This document shows, piece after piece, positions 1 through 8,933 of a stretch of DNA of 56,274 nucleotides (position 1 is its first letter; each line of letters starts with the position of its first letter). The position numbers and the translations under genes are program-made. The stretch lies in assembly GCA_047636995.1 (NCBI GenBank), contig JBLIGQ010000015.1, positions 1-56,274 on the forward strand, in the 5' to 3' direction. This DNA comes from JAQWQB01 sp047636995 (GTDB lineage: Bacteria; Bacteroidota; Bacteroidia; Flavobacteriales_D; Sanyastnellaceae). The notes below the pieces were generated by a model. That model saw only the letters and a program-made list of their open reading frames with translations. It made no database searches and was not told the origin of the DNA.

Positions 1-456
1 AATGTGTATTCGGTAGAGTTCATTTAGAAACGGGTTCGAATCTTGAAGTTTGCGGACAACCAAGCGCCTCAATATTAGATTGAGAATCCATTAATGGGCT
101 GATTTGCAAGAGTATTTTGGTTCTTAACCCTGACCCGTCTGACTCCACTTCGGAGGGAAACCCTTCCCTTAAGAAAGTTCTCTTTCTCATTATTCTCTGA
201 CTTTATCTTGATGTAAAGCGGAGCAAAAATCAATGCTCTGTCCGAGGCAGAAGGTCAAATCCATTTAAGTAACTGAGATTTTAAATGTGATTTAAACCGT
301 TAATTCAATCTGAATAATTTATCACGCTCACTCACTAAACCATGAAAACCATTGGACTGAATGCGTCATTAAAACGCATTGACCGTGGCTAAAAGAGTTT
401 GGCTAAAATGAAAATTTCTCTAGGTAGAACGCACTTTATTTCACTTGGTTAAAATC
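1..456. other. Non-coding stretch with no recognisable gene
   Basis: No convincing reading frame or RNA gene is visible here. A compact set of inverted repeats lies at 121-175: TTCTTAA (121-127) can pair with TTAAGAA (169-175), and inside it CTCC/GGAG (143-155) and GGGAA/TTCCC (155-168) can form small hairpins. This could be part of a small RNA or chance. The text GGGTTCGAATC near 32-42 resembles a tRNA T-arm, but no cloverleaf surrounds it. Confidence 0.4.
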
Positions 457-493
457 AAAAAGCCCCAATAGCTTATCACTATCGGGGCTTTTA
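457..493 (-). terminator. Terminator of the PKD protein gene
   Basis: AGCCCCAATAG (461-471) pairs with CTATCGGGGCT (478-488) with one A/G mismatch. It is flanked by A and T tracts, so it can act on the minus strand just after the stop codon of the gene ending at 511. Confidence 0.75.
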
Positions 494-510
494 ATTAGGC
501 TATACCTTTC

Positions 511-3500
511 TTAGTTACAACTCGAGCCGAAGCTACCAAGCATCATGAGAAGGTCTGCTATGGAAACTACTCCATCTTGATTCACGTCAGTAGCGCAGAA
601 ACAATCTGCTACTACATCCCAGCAGAACGTCTGCTCACACTGCCCTTCTGGAGAGTATCCAGTTACAGTCAAACATACAGTGTATGTTCCACTCGCAGGG
701 AAGGTATGCATTGGGTTGGTTGAGGTAGAAGTTCCACCGTCACCGAAATCCCAGAAATAGCTACTTACGTTAGTATACATACCTGGCACAGTGAAGTTAT
801 TGAAGAGATAAGTACAATCATCGATCTCTTGCATGATGAACATTGGATTCAACTCGCATGGCTTCGGACAAGAATCACCACAATCAATCGTTACATCGTG
901 GCAGATAGTGAATACAGATGTTGCATCAGTAGCCACATCACAACAATAAACAGTCAAACATACAGTGTAAACACCATTTCCAGGGAATGCATGGAAAGGA
1001 TTTGCTGTTCCTGTTTGAGTAGTTCCATCACCAAAGTCCCATGTATAGCAATAGTTCTCTGGACATTGAGTGATTGGGAATAGTGTTTCAAACTGTGCTT
1101 CGCAATCAGGTGTTAAGCTGTAGATCCAATCGATCCCGGTTGGCACAGAACATGGACAATTAACTGTGATCGCATTACACACTGTTAAAGCCACATTAGG
1201 ATCTTGACAGCAGTATACCGTTACACATACATCATAGATGCCATCACAGAGGTAATCATGCACTGGACAAAAGTCTATCGGATGGTTTTCAACCGTTCCA
1301 TCACCGAAATCCCATGTTGCACAATAGATGCTCGCATCTATTGGCGTAGTGATACAAAACCCTTGCTGACAGTCTATTCCATTCGTACTTGGGAAGTATT
1401 CCCATTCGAAGCTAGGTAAATCTTGACATCCACAATCAATCGTTACATCGTGGCAGATAGTGAATACAGATGTTACATCAGTAGCCACATCACAACAATA
1501 AACAGTCAAACATACAGTGTAAACACCATTTCCAGGAAATGCATGGAAAGGATTTGCTGTTCCTGTTTGAGTAGTTCCATCACCAAAGTCCCATGTATAG
1601 CAATAGTTCTCTGGACATTGAGTGATCGGGAATAGTGTTTCAAACTGTGCTTCACAATCAGGTGTTAAGCTGTAGATCCAATCGATCCCGGTTGGCACAG
1701 AACATGGACAATTAACTGTGATTGCATTACACACTGTTAAAGCCACATTAGGATCTTCACAGCAGTATACCGTTACACATACATCATAGATGCCATCACA
1801 GAGGTAATCATGCACTGGACAAAAGTCTATCGGGTGGTTTTCAACCGTTCCGTCACCGAAATCCCATGTTGCACAATAGATGCTCGCATCTATTGGCGTA
1901 GTGATACAAAACCCTTGCTGACAGTCTATTCCATTCGTACTTGGGAAGTATTCCCATTCGAAATCTGGCAGCGAATCACATCCACATTCAACCGTTACCT
2001 CTGTACATATGGTACTGACTTCATTTGGACTATCACAGCAGAATACACTCAAGCAAACTGTATATGTTCCGCTAGCAGCGTATGAATATAGAATAGATTC
2101 ACCCGAAGCAGTTGAACCGTCTCCCATGTCCCATTCAAAACACAATGGTCCTGTGTAATCATCTGTATAACCAGCCTGTAACTCCACAGTACATTCGTCA
2201 ATTAATAATTGATCAATGAAGATCGAAGAAGGCAACTGACAACCACAATCGATTTCAATGTCTTTGCATACCGTATAACCGATTGAAGGATCTGTGCAAC
2301 AGAATACATTCAAGCATACAGTGTAAACATCAGATGCAGTATACGTATGGTCAAAGAAATTCCCTCCAGACTGTGTGTTTCCATCACCGAAATCCCAGCT
2401 CCAGCAAAGATCATCTGGACAAGTGGTATCTGGCAAAATGATGTCACCTCTCGCATTGCAAGGCTCTTGTCCGTTAAAAAGATTAAAATCTACATCCGTA
2501 GGCACATTGCAACATTCCACTACTACTTCTTGGCACAATGTTGTGCTAATGGTTGGGTCATCACAGCAGTAGACCGTTAGGCACACGTCATAAATACCAG
2601 AACAAGTATAACAGTGAATTGGGCAAAGGTTGACATCAGTGTATGTTTCACCGTCACCAAACTCCCAAAGAACACAGTACTTATCTGGATCAAGAATTGG
2701 GCAATTAAAACCAATTTCACATGCATCAGGACAGATATCTAATGTTGTTGGAATCCAATCCCAAGCGATATCGTTCGGCGTTAATGGCTCACAATCAGTA
2801 GGGCAATCGATTTGAACGTCTTGACAGATTGTATATCCAACAAGTAGATTGTTACAGCAGTGCACATCCAAACAGATCGTGTAAATTCCGCTTCCCGCAT
2901 AGGTATGCGTAAAACCAGATGTTCCTGTAATTAAGGTGCCATCACCCATGTTCCAAGACCAGCAAAGATCGTTCGAACAAGTTATGTCTGGAAGTATCAA
3001 GTCAACGCTTACAGTGCACCCGTCAATTGAGTTCAATACAAAATCAACATCTGATTCAGCAGGCAATGTGCAGCAATCAACGTCAACTTCATGACATACA
3101 GTAGTTGACTGAGTTGGGTCTTCACAGCAGAACACCGTCAAGCAAACATCATAAACGCCACTGCACGTATAGCAGTGAATTGGGCATGAATTTGCGATAT
3201 CATAGGTCGTTCCATCCCCGAATTCCCATAACACACAGTATTTATCTGGATCTAGAGTTGGACAACCGAAGCCGATTGAACATCCCTGTGGGCAATTTGG
3301 AGAAAAAGCGGTGCCCCAAGTGAAATCTATTTCAGAAGGAGTAAGTGGCTCGCAAGGTCCACAACAATCAATTGTAAAATCTACACAAACACCAATAGCG
3401 GAGTTCGAATCATTGCAGCAATACATTTCCAAACAAACTCCGTAAAGTCCGTCACAATCTCCAATAGCCATAGTATAGTCACCACCAGTAGTTCCGTCTT

Positions 3501-5370
3501 CCCAAATCCAGCAATATAAATCTGGATCAGCGGGAGCACCATTATTGGTCGCAGCAACTACAATCTGACCGTTTTCACAAGACCACTGAACATCAGGAAC
3601 AGGGGCTTCACAACAGTCTATAACGAGATCAACACACTGTGTAACAGTATTGTTAGGGTCATCACAACACCACATAGTAAGACAAATTACATGCGTTCCA
3701 TTTCCTGGAAAGGTGTGAGTTTCCATTGAATTTGTGCTTGTTGTTCCGTCGCCGAAACCCCACTCAAGACAGATATCTGCTCCTATAGGTGCGCCAAAAT
3801 TTTGAGCCTCTAAATGAAAGAGATCACATGATACCTGCTGAACCTCAATGGATAGTTGTAATTCACAAGGCTCATTAACAACAGCATTACAAGGCATTGG
3901 CTGAGAACCAATTGTGCTCTGAATAAAGTTGTATCCTGAAGAGCTTTGACTGATTGATTGAGAACCTACGGGGTAGTCAAACCAAGCGCGTGGAGTATCC
4001 AAAAAGCCGAGTTCATCTGAAGTACAGTTATTCTGTCCACTTGCAGAGGTTTCAATCAGCTCTAATTCATTAACAGGGCTACCTGGCAATGAGCGATATG
4101 CGTTTAATGCATACCCAGAACCATCAGCCTGTCTAAACGCCATTTCCGGATGATAGATACGTGGCTGTTGAGCTGCTGAAAACAGGTCATAGATTTCGCT
4201 TGTAAGAGTCAGATTCGTAGTTGGTACTTCATAAAGTTGATCCCAAATAACAGGGTTGGCTCCTCCAGCAATAATAGCACCCGGGTGTTTTGGAATTTCC
4301 ATCATAAAAGGAACACTCCCCGTCAATGAAACTCCTGTTGTGTTTCCAGAAGCATCTAATTCTGGCCAGAGATGGTCACGCATGTAACCCGCAATAACAA
4401 GATTCGAAGAATTCAATGATTCCATCACTCGAAATCCTTGGATGTTCGCGTAACCAAACTGACTAAAAATAGCCCATGATTCGAAGTTATTTCTCACACC
4501 TGTCAGGATGTCAAACACATTCACACCAAAGTGGTGAATGATTGATAAGTTGGTCAGTTGGAAGACTTCTTCTAGCACAGGATCATAGTAAGCACTGCCT
4601 GCTACAGAATTATGTCCGTTGCCATTGTTGTCTGCATAAGCCGTTGACCAAGACACTCCATTCGAATAATCTACTAGAGCAGCTAGCGCAACTTGATCGC
4701 CTCCTGATGCGTTTGCAGATCCACTAACAAAGAATCCTTTTCCGTCAGCCTCAATGACATTGCTTGCCATATCGAAGTCGTTATTATTTCCGCCTGAATC
4801 GAATGTGCGTGACCACATTACATTCAGGTTCGGGTCTAAACGAACAATCCAAGCTTCTTTTTGTGCTTGCTCATTTGCACCACCTAGCCAACCTGCAGCG
4901 ATGAATCCACCAACGGGATCATTCAGAACAGCGCTTGAATGTAAAAAGCGAGATCCCGACCCGAATTGCATATCCGGGTACGTCGTACTCGATAGGTAGT
5001 TGCCAGCAGGATCAATTGACATCGCGAATGCTTCTTCTACACCCGTATCAGTAACACCTACAATAAGATATCCCTGAGGGGCAGCTTGAATATGAAACGC
5101 TTGGTCTTTGCCCGAAATAGAATAGGTTCTTTCCCAAATGGGATTTCCCAGTGCATCAATTTCCAAGGCATGAATCTCTGTGCTTCCACCAGACTCTAAT
5201 GTGCCAGCTAGCACATAATGTCCTTGAGCAGTTGAAGATTCAAGTATGGAATAATGTTCGTGTTCAAGCCCTATTGTATAGGTGCTTTGAAGTTGGGCAT
5301 GGATGTTGCTGTTATAACAGTAAATAAAAATGAACAGCAATAACCCCCTTAAGAATTGATTTGAATACAT
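511..5370 (-). CDS. Exported Cys-rich PKD-repeat protein with dockerin-like C-terminus
   Basis: 1619 aa. Residues 1-25 are a signal peptide ending HAQ. Residues about 30-480 look like a propeller-type region with repeated phrases such as VLAGTLESGG and IVGVTDTG. From about 500 to 1590 there are twelve PKD-like repeats with W-x-FGDG cores. Eleven of them carry a paired cysteine after the last long strand (for example VCLTVYCC) plus a closing Cys or CC, unlike ordinary PKD domains, which suggests disulphide-stabilised surface modules. The protein ends with a single calcium-loop motif, DVNQDGVVSIADLLMMLGSF, like half a type I dockerin; such tails are common in marine Flavobacteriales and may be a sorting or anchoring signal. 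I see no standard T9SS C-terminal domain. Residues 1130-1313 and 1314-1497 are nearly identical copies. The role is unknown; a cell-surface adhesin or matrix protein is the likeliest guess. Confidence 0.85.
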   Translation of the reverse strand: MYSNQFLRGLLLFIFIYCYNSNIHAQLQSTYTIGLEHEHYSILESSTAQGHYVLAGTLESGGSTEIHALEIDALGNPIWERTYSISGKDQAFHIQAAPQGYLIVGVTDTGVEEAFAMSIDPAGNYLSSTTYPDMQFGSGSRFLHSSAVLNDPVGGFIAAGWLGGANEQAQKEAWIVRLDPNLNVMWSRTFDSGGNNNDFDMASNVIEADGKGFFVSGSANASGGDQVALAALVDYSNGVSWSTAYADNNGNGHNSVAGSAYYDPVLEEVFQLTNLSIIHHFGVNVFDILTGVRNNFESWAIFSQFGYANIQGFRVMESLNSSNLVIAGYMRDHLWPELDASGNTTGVSLTGSVPFMMEIPKHPGAIIAGGANPVIWDQLYEVPTTNLTLTSEIYDLFSAAQQPRIYHPEMAFRQADGSGYALNAYRSLPGSPVNELELIETSASGQNNCTSDELGFLDTPRAWFDYPVGSQSISQSSSGYNFIQSTIGSQPMPCNAVVNEPCELQLSIEVQQVSCDLFHLEAQNFGAPIGADICLEWGFGDGTTSTNSMETHTFPGNGTHVICLTMWCCDDPNNTVTQCVDLVIDCCEAPVPDVQWSCENGQIVVAATNNGAPADPDLYCWIWEDGTTGGDYTMAIGDCDGLYGVCLEMYCCNDSNSAIGVCVDFTIDCCGPCEPLTPSEIDFTWGTAFSPNCPQGCSIGFGCPTLDPDKYCVLWEFGDGTTYDIANSCPIHCYTCSGVYDVCLTVFCCEDPTQSTTVCHEVDVDCCTLPAESDVDFVLNSIDGCTVSVDLILPDITCSNDLCWSWNMGDGTLITGTSGFTHTYAGSGIYTICLDVHCCNNLLVGYTICQDVQIDCPTDCEPLTPNDIAWDWIPTTLDICPDACEIGFNCPILDPDKYCVLWEFGDGETYTDVNLCPIHCYTCSGIYDVCLTVYCCDDPTISTTLCQEVVVECCNVPTDVDFNLFNGQEPCNARGDIILPDTTCPDDLCWSWDFGDGNTQSGGNFFDHTYTASDVYTVCLNVFCCTDPSIGYTVCKDIEIDCGCQLPSSIFIDQLLIDECTVELQAGYTDDYTGPLCFEWDMGDGSTASGESILYSYAASGTYTVCLSVFCCDSPNEVSTICTEVTVECGCDSLPDFEWEYFPSTNGIDCQQGFCITTPIDASIYCATWDFGDGTVENHPIDFCPVHDYLCDGIYDVCVTVYCCEDPNVALTVCNAITVNCPCSVPTGIDWIYSLTPDCEAQFETLFPITQCPENYCYTWDFGDGTTQTGTANPFHAFPGNGVYTVCLTVYCCDVATDVTSVFTICHDVTIDCGCQDLPSFEWEYFPSTNGIDCQQGFCITTPIDASIYCATWDFGDGTVENHPIDFCPVHDYLCDGIYDVCVTVYCCQDPNVALTVCNAITVNCPCSVPTGIDWIYSLTPDCEAQFETLFPITQCPENYCYTWDFGDGTTQTGTANPFHAFPGNGVYTVCLTVYCCDVATDATSVFTICHDVTIDCGDSCPKPCELNPMFIMQEIDDCTYLFNNFTVPGMYTNVSSYFWDFGDGGTSTSTNPMHTFPASGTYTVCLTVTGYSPEGQCEQTFCWDVVADCFCATDVNQDGVVSIADLLMMLGSFGSSCN
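879..1982 (-). repeat. 552-bp in-frame tandem duplication inside the PKD gene
   Basis: Bases about 879-1430 and 1431-1982 align with a constant offset of 552 bp. By eye there are about eight substitutions before the copies diverge near the end of the unit. Each copy encodes 184 aa, that is two PKD-like modules. Most differences are synonymous; visible changes include CCEDP versus CCQDP and ATDV versus ATDA. The duplication is recent, or is kept uniform by gene conversion. Confidence 0.95.
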
Positions 5371-5690
5371 AAGTCTGGGTTTTGGTAAAACAATTTGTTT
5401 AGCATTAGTTGTTGCAATTTGAGGTGCCTTGACTCATCTATTTAAGGAGAATGTTCATCTGGATTCCCTCATCCACAATTCGGTTGAGGTTAATTAGAAT
5501 TCGGAAACAAAAAAAACAGCAGGACTGAAGGGGCCTTGTGGTTTCTGATGAAAAGAGTGAATAAGTAGTTACTTAGCTGTAGTTAAGCCTTTTAAAAACC
5601 ATACCGTTAATCATTTCAAAACTACGGAAGGTGCTGTACGTCCAGAGGTCATATTATTAATCAGTAGACTTCAATGCGTAACTGGGATAA
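5371..5690. other. Intergenic region with no gene seen
   Basis: A 320-bp gap between the PKD gene start and the end of the broken AtoE gene. It should hold the PKD gene promoter, but I find no clear TAnnTTTG box. The AAACAAATTGTTT-like palindrome near 5388-5400 is the only symmetric element noticed. Confidence 0.4.
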
Positions 5691-6981
5691 CTAAAAGAGG
5701 AGTAACACCGTTATAAAAATCACGAGGCCAATCGCCATCATCAAAAGTGTGTATGGCAAAATTGCGTTGGCCTTCAACCCTGTGATACCCAATAGAGGTA
5801 AGGCCCAAAACGGCTACAACATATTTGTTAGCTGATCTCCGGAAGCCATTGCCAGAATAGACTTCCATAAAGGGACACCAAGCTCCAACGAGGCTTTCAC
5901 TATGATGGGGCCCTGAACCGCCCATTGCCCTCCCCGCTTGGAACGAATACATTCACCAAACCTGACCCCGTCACAATTCCAATGATTCCAAAATAAAGGG
6001 GAAACTGAATTAGAATTCCAGAGGCGCCTCCAATGGCTTTCAAAAACGAATGTATTGAGCCATGAAAAACGAGACCAAACCCAAACAGCATCAGGTTAAT
6101 CCAATTTGGCGTACCCCATAGAAAAGACAACATATCTGAGTGCATGACTGCTCTGCTCAAAGCCATCAAGAGCATTAGAGAACCAACAATTAGCGCAGGC
6201 GCCTTCAAGTAATCTTGGAGGTCAGCTCTTTCAACATCCTGTTTACGATCTTCTGAATGCGCTTTTGCGAATGGCAAGCTAGTGCTCTGAGCTACTCGTT
6301 TGCCAACCAAGAAGAGAGTGAGCGGCACAAGCGTAAATAAGAGTAAGGCTCATTGGCGAGAACACGGTCTCCCCTATTCCAATTGAATTAGGAAAAGCTA
6401 CAACTGACTCTATTGGTAAAATCTCTTCCAGCAGTCCAGAAAGGGGGGCCGGCTCTGCGACCTTAATCAAAGAAGACCCACTTATTCCACCATGCCATAC
6501 CATCAGGCCCCCCATAACCTGCTGCTCCAATAAGGGGCTAGTTAATTTGACGGTTAGATGCAAAGGCGTTCTCACCAACCTTTCTTGCTAGAATTGCGCC
6601 AAAAAGGAGACCAAAACCCCAGTTAAAAAAGCCTACGAAAATGGTCTGTAGACAAATGAAAAATGCTGCTCTCGAAGTAGATGTAGAAATAGAATTACTG
6701 ACCAGAGTGATGACTCTTTCTGCGGGTTTAAATAGGGCACGAACATGTCCTAACACGAGCATTAAAATCATCTGGAATGCACACACCAGTAATGAGGGCT
6801 TCCACATCCCTGTTTCCCAATCACTCAAAAGATTGAGTCCCCGATCACTTGCGCTAAACTCTTTTCCTGAAGAAAAGAAAGCGACCAAAAAGACGATTGC
6901 GATCAGAGCGACCGCAATCGTAAATGGTGCTGGAAGGAAGGAGCTAAAGACGCGAATAAACCGATCTGAAAACTCCTTCAT
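5691..6981 (-). pseudogene. Broken short-chain fatty acid transporter (AtoE family)
   Basis: Pieces of one AtoE/SCFA permease are readable in order across several frames. The N-terminal part is MKEFSDRFIRVFSSFLPAPF to NWGFGLLFGAILARK. The middle part holds VWHGGISGS and GETVFSPMSLTLI, and the end holds GQWAVQGPIIVKASLELG and GDQLTNML. Lesions: a TAG at 6538-6540 where the family has a residue before PLIGAAGY; one extra base in the six-C run 6508-6513; a frame change near 6320-6345; one missing base at the C run 5932-5935 in VPSGGGQW; and a second TAG at 5814-5816 replacing the Gln of NMLQPFW. The intact family (about 440 aa) imports acetoacetate or short-chain fatty acids across the inner membrane. 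The start lies only 9 bp after the DUF3127 gene, so it was probably the last gene of that cluster. Two nonsense codons plus three shifts make sequencing error an unlikely full explanation. Confidence 0.88.
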
Positions 6982-6990
6982 TTAGTCCTA

Positions 6991-7383
6991 TTAAAAAGGA
7001 AGGTCGTCGTCTTCAGCGCTACCAAGGTCAACTTCAGTTGGCATTGGAGCTGGAGCTGGAGGAGGCGTTGCGCCTTGAGCGCCAGGGAAAGGCTGAGCAC
7101 CAGGTGCTGGTTGAGCAGCATCTGCTGTTTCAATTCTCCAAGCGCCTAGATTCACAAAATACTTACCGTTCCATTCAGCTCCACGGATGTTGAACTTAAC
7201 GTTCACAATATCCCCTTCTTTGAAAGCATTCAACAATTGCACTTTATCCTTTACAATTTCGAACTTAATGTCTTGTGGATACTGCTCCTCTGTTGTTACA
7301 ACAAATTCTCTCTTATTAAATCCTGAGTCGAAAACGACTTCGTCAAACATCATCTTGATGCGACCTCTCAATTCGTATGACAT
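6991..7383 (-). CDS. DUF3127 OB-fold protein, SSB-like
   Basis: 130 aa. Residues 1-85 match the DUF3127 family typical of Bacteroidota (GRIKMMFDEVVFDSGFNKRE, TTEEQYPQDI, VKFNIRGAEWNGKYF), predicted to be an OB-fold. A Pro/Ala/Gly-rich linker of about 30 residues follows, then an acidic tip, EDDDLPF. The layout copies that of single-stranded DNA-binding protein: OB-fold, flexible linker and acidic hydrophobic tip for partner proteins. A nucleic-acid binding role is therefore inferred, not shown. It sits between the flavin reductase gene (47 bp upstream) and the AtoE remnant (9 bp downstream) and is probably co-transcribed. Confidence 0.85.
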   Translation of the reverse strand: MSYELRGRIKMMFDEVVFDSGFNKREFVVTTEEQYPQDIKFEIVKDKVQLLNAFKEGDIVNVKFNIRGAEWNGKYFVNLGAWRIETADAAQPAPGAQPFPGAQGATPPPAPAPMPTEVDLGSAEDDDLPF

Positions 7384-7429
7384 GCTACTCTTCTTTTACC
7401 GTTTCCGGTGATTAGGTTATTCTATTCAA

Positions 7430-8326
7430 TCAGCCATTGTTAAAGCTCAGGAGTGTTTTCCAAGCTTCTTGAACTTTTCCTTCGTTTAACAGTTGGGCTG
7501 CAAGTTTATGAAGTTCTTCTTCTAATTTCGGTTGATTCTCTTCTAAATCGACGAATAATTCTGCCAATTCCATGAGCTTGTGTTCATTTACGTCTGTCTC
7601 ATTCGGAAGTTGCTCAACGTTCCCGAGTTGCCCCAAGTGATTCCCTGTAAGCACCTTACTCAGTCTAATGTCCTCTGAAATTTGATCTACACCAATTCCC
7701 ATGTTAGCAATCGGCTTTGCCACTTCAAAAAGAGCTGAACCATTTGCTCTAACATAGTAATTACCCCCTGCTCTTCCTACCAAATCTATCTTCTTGGGAT
7801 CGATGTGCATGTTTTCATCCAAAACAGCTTCATCAATGTGGATACGAATTATTTCACATACCACTAAATTCCCAGCACCACCTTCATTTCCAAGTTCAAT
7901 TACCTCGCGGACTTTGCACTCCATCTGCACTGGTGACTCTTTCACTCTTGCTGGCTTTACAAGGTCTGAAGCAATGGCCGTTAGTCCTGTTTTTTCAAAC
8001 TCATTTGTTCCTTCGGGGTAATCTGTGCTTGCCAATGAGCACTGTTGGACGATCGCATAATTCACTATGTTGATCACCACTTCTGGCACAACTTTCACAT
8101 TTTCGAATGTGTGTTTCGTTGTGTTATCTCGTCCCCTTCTTGCTGGCGAAAAAATGGCAATAGGTGGATTAGCAGAGAAGATGTTGAAGAAACTAAAAGG
8201 AGCCAAATTATGGTTCCCTTCTTCATCAATCGTGCTCGCAAAAGCAATGGGTCTTGGCGCTACTGCGCCGAGTAAGTACCCATGCAATTTACCAACAGGA
8301 AGTTCTTTGGGGTCAAGCGTCATCAT
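7430..8326 (-). CDS. Flavin reductase family protein (FMN-binding split barrel)
   Basis: 298 aa. Residues about 10-200 carry the FMN-binding split-barrel pattern of the DIM6/NtaB family: VAPRPIAFASTIDEEGNHNL, APFSFFNIFSANPP and IFSPARRGRDNTTKHT. Members reduce free flavin with NAD(P)H or serve as oxidoreductases with bound FMN; the substrate cannot be told here. Residues 200-298 form a helical acidic extension (ELFVDLEENQPKLEEELHKL) absent from the shortest members. The gene is in the minus-strand run downstream of purE with an 87-bp gap, so it may have its own promoter. Confidence 0.85.
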   Translation of the reverse strand: MMTLDPKELPVGKLHGYLLGAVAPRPIAFASTIDEEGNHNLAPFSFFNIFSANPPIAIFSPARRGRDNTTKHTFENVKVVPEVVINIVNYAIVQQCSLASTDYPEGTNEFEKTGLTAIASDLVKPARVKESPVQMECKVREVIELGNEGGAGNLVVCEIIRIHIDEAVLDENMHIDPKKIDLVGRAGGNYYVRANGSALFEVAKPIANMGIGVDQISEDIRLSKVLTGNHLGQLGNVEQLPNETDVNEHKLMELAELFVDLEENQPKLEEELHKLAAQLLNEGKVQEAWKTLLSFNNG

Positions 8327-8413
8327 AACTACAAATTACATCACGAAGTTACAGCAATGGAGTGGGGAAAGCCCAATTTAGGCCTACCTAATTTATCAAC
8401 GTAAGGGATGAAT

Positions 8414-8923
8414 TTATAGACGTGGCCTGCTTTTCGATTCTACTTCAGAAATGCTATCCATCACTTTTGCTTTGAGCGCCTGCTTGAACTCTCCGATGCG
8501 AATCAATAAATCATCATCTCCTGCAGCCACAATTTGCGCAGCTAGGATTCCTGCATTTCGTCCTCCATTCAAAGCGACTGTTGCAACCGGCACTCCCGAA
8601 GGCATCTGCAAGATTGACAGCACGCTATCCCATCCATCAATTGAATTACTCGATTTAACAGGCACACCAATTACGGGCAAAGGGGTCACTGATGCGGTCA
8701 TACCAGGAAGATGCGCCGCGCCACCAGCACCAGCCACAATCACCTTTAATCCTCTCGACACCGCCGTTTCTGCATATTCCATCATGCGTTCAGGCGTACG
8801 ATGTGCTGAAATCACCGTCATTTCAAAGGGCACATTCAATTCCTCAAGAACATCAGCAGCTTCCTGCATGATTGGGAGGTCTGACTTGCTCCCCATGATG
8901 ATACCCACTTTTACTGTAGACAT
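8414..8923 (-). CDS. purE: N5-carboxyaminoimidazole ribonucleotide mutase PurE
   Basis: 169 aa, full length for class I PurE. It moves the carboxyl group of N5-CAIR to C4, giving CAIR in purine synthesis. Visible signatures are GIIMGSKSDLPIM at the N-terminus, the SAHRTPERM loop with the catalytic His, the AGAGGAAHLPGM glycine-rich segment and GVPVKSS. The gene begins 10 bp after the CNT transporter stop codon, so it is probably translated from the same transcript. The usual partner purK is not adjacent. Linking a nucleoside importer and PurE suggests a purine supply theme, which is inference. Confidence 0.96.
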   Translation of the reverse strand: MSTVKVGIIMGSKSDLPIMQEAADVLEELNVPFEMTVISAHRTPERMMEYAETAVSRGLKVIVAGAGGAAHLPGMTASVTPLPVIGVPVKSSNSIDGWDSVLSILQMPSGVPVATVALNGGRNAGILAAQIVAAGDDDLLIRIGEFKQALKAKVMDSISEVESKSRPRL

Positions 8924-8933
8924 GTTTTTTTTC

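Noticed and set aside
1..60. GGGTTCGAATC near 32-42 with GGTAGAG upstream, resembling a tRNA gene
   Set aside because: The distance between the D-like and T-like parts is too short for an anticodon arm, and no acceptor stem pairs.
879..1982. Regular repeats that might suggest a CRISPR array
   Set aside because: The repeat is a 552-bp coding unit in frame within a PKD protein, with no short repeats and unique spacers; no cas genes are present.
5691..6981. TAG recoding or programmed frameshifting in the AtoE gene
   Set aside because: Three independent frame changes accompany the two TAG codons, and TAG is the normal stop of intact genes here such as ispE.
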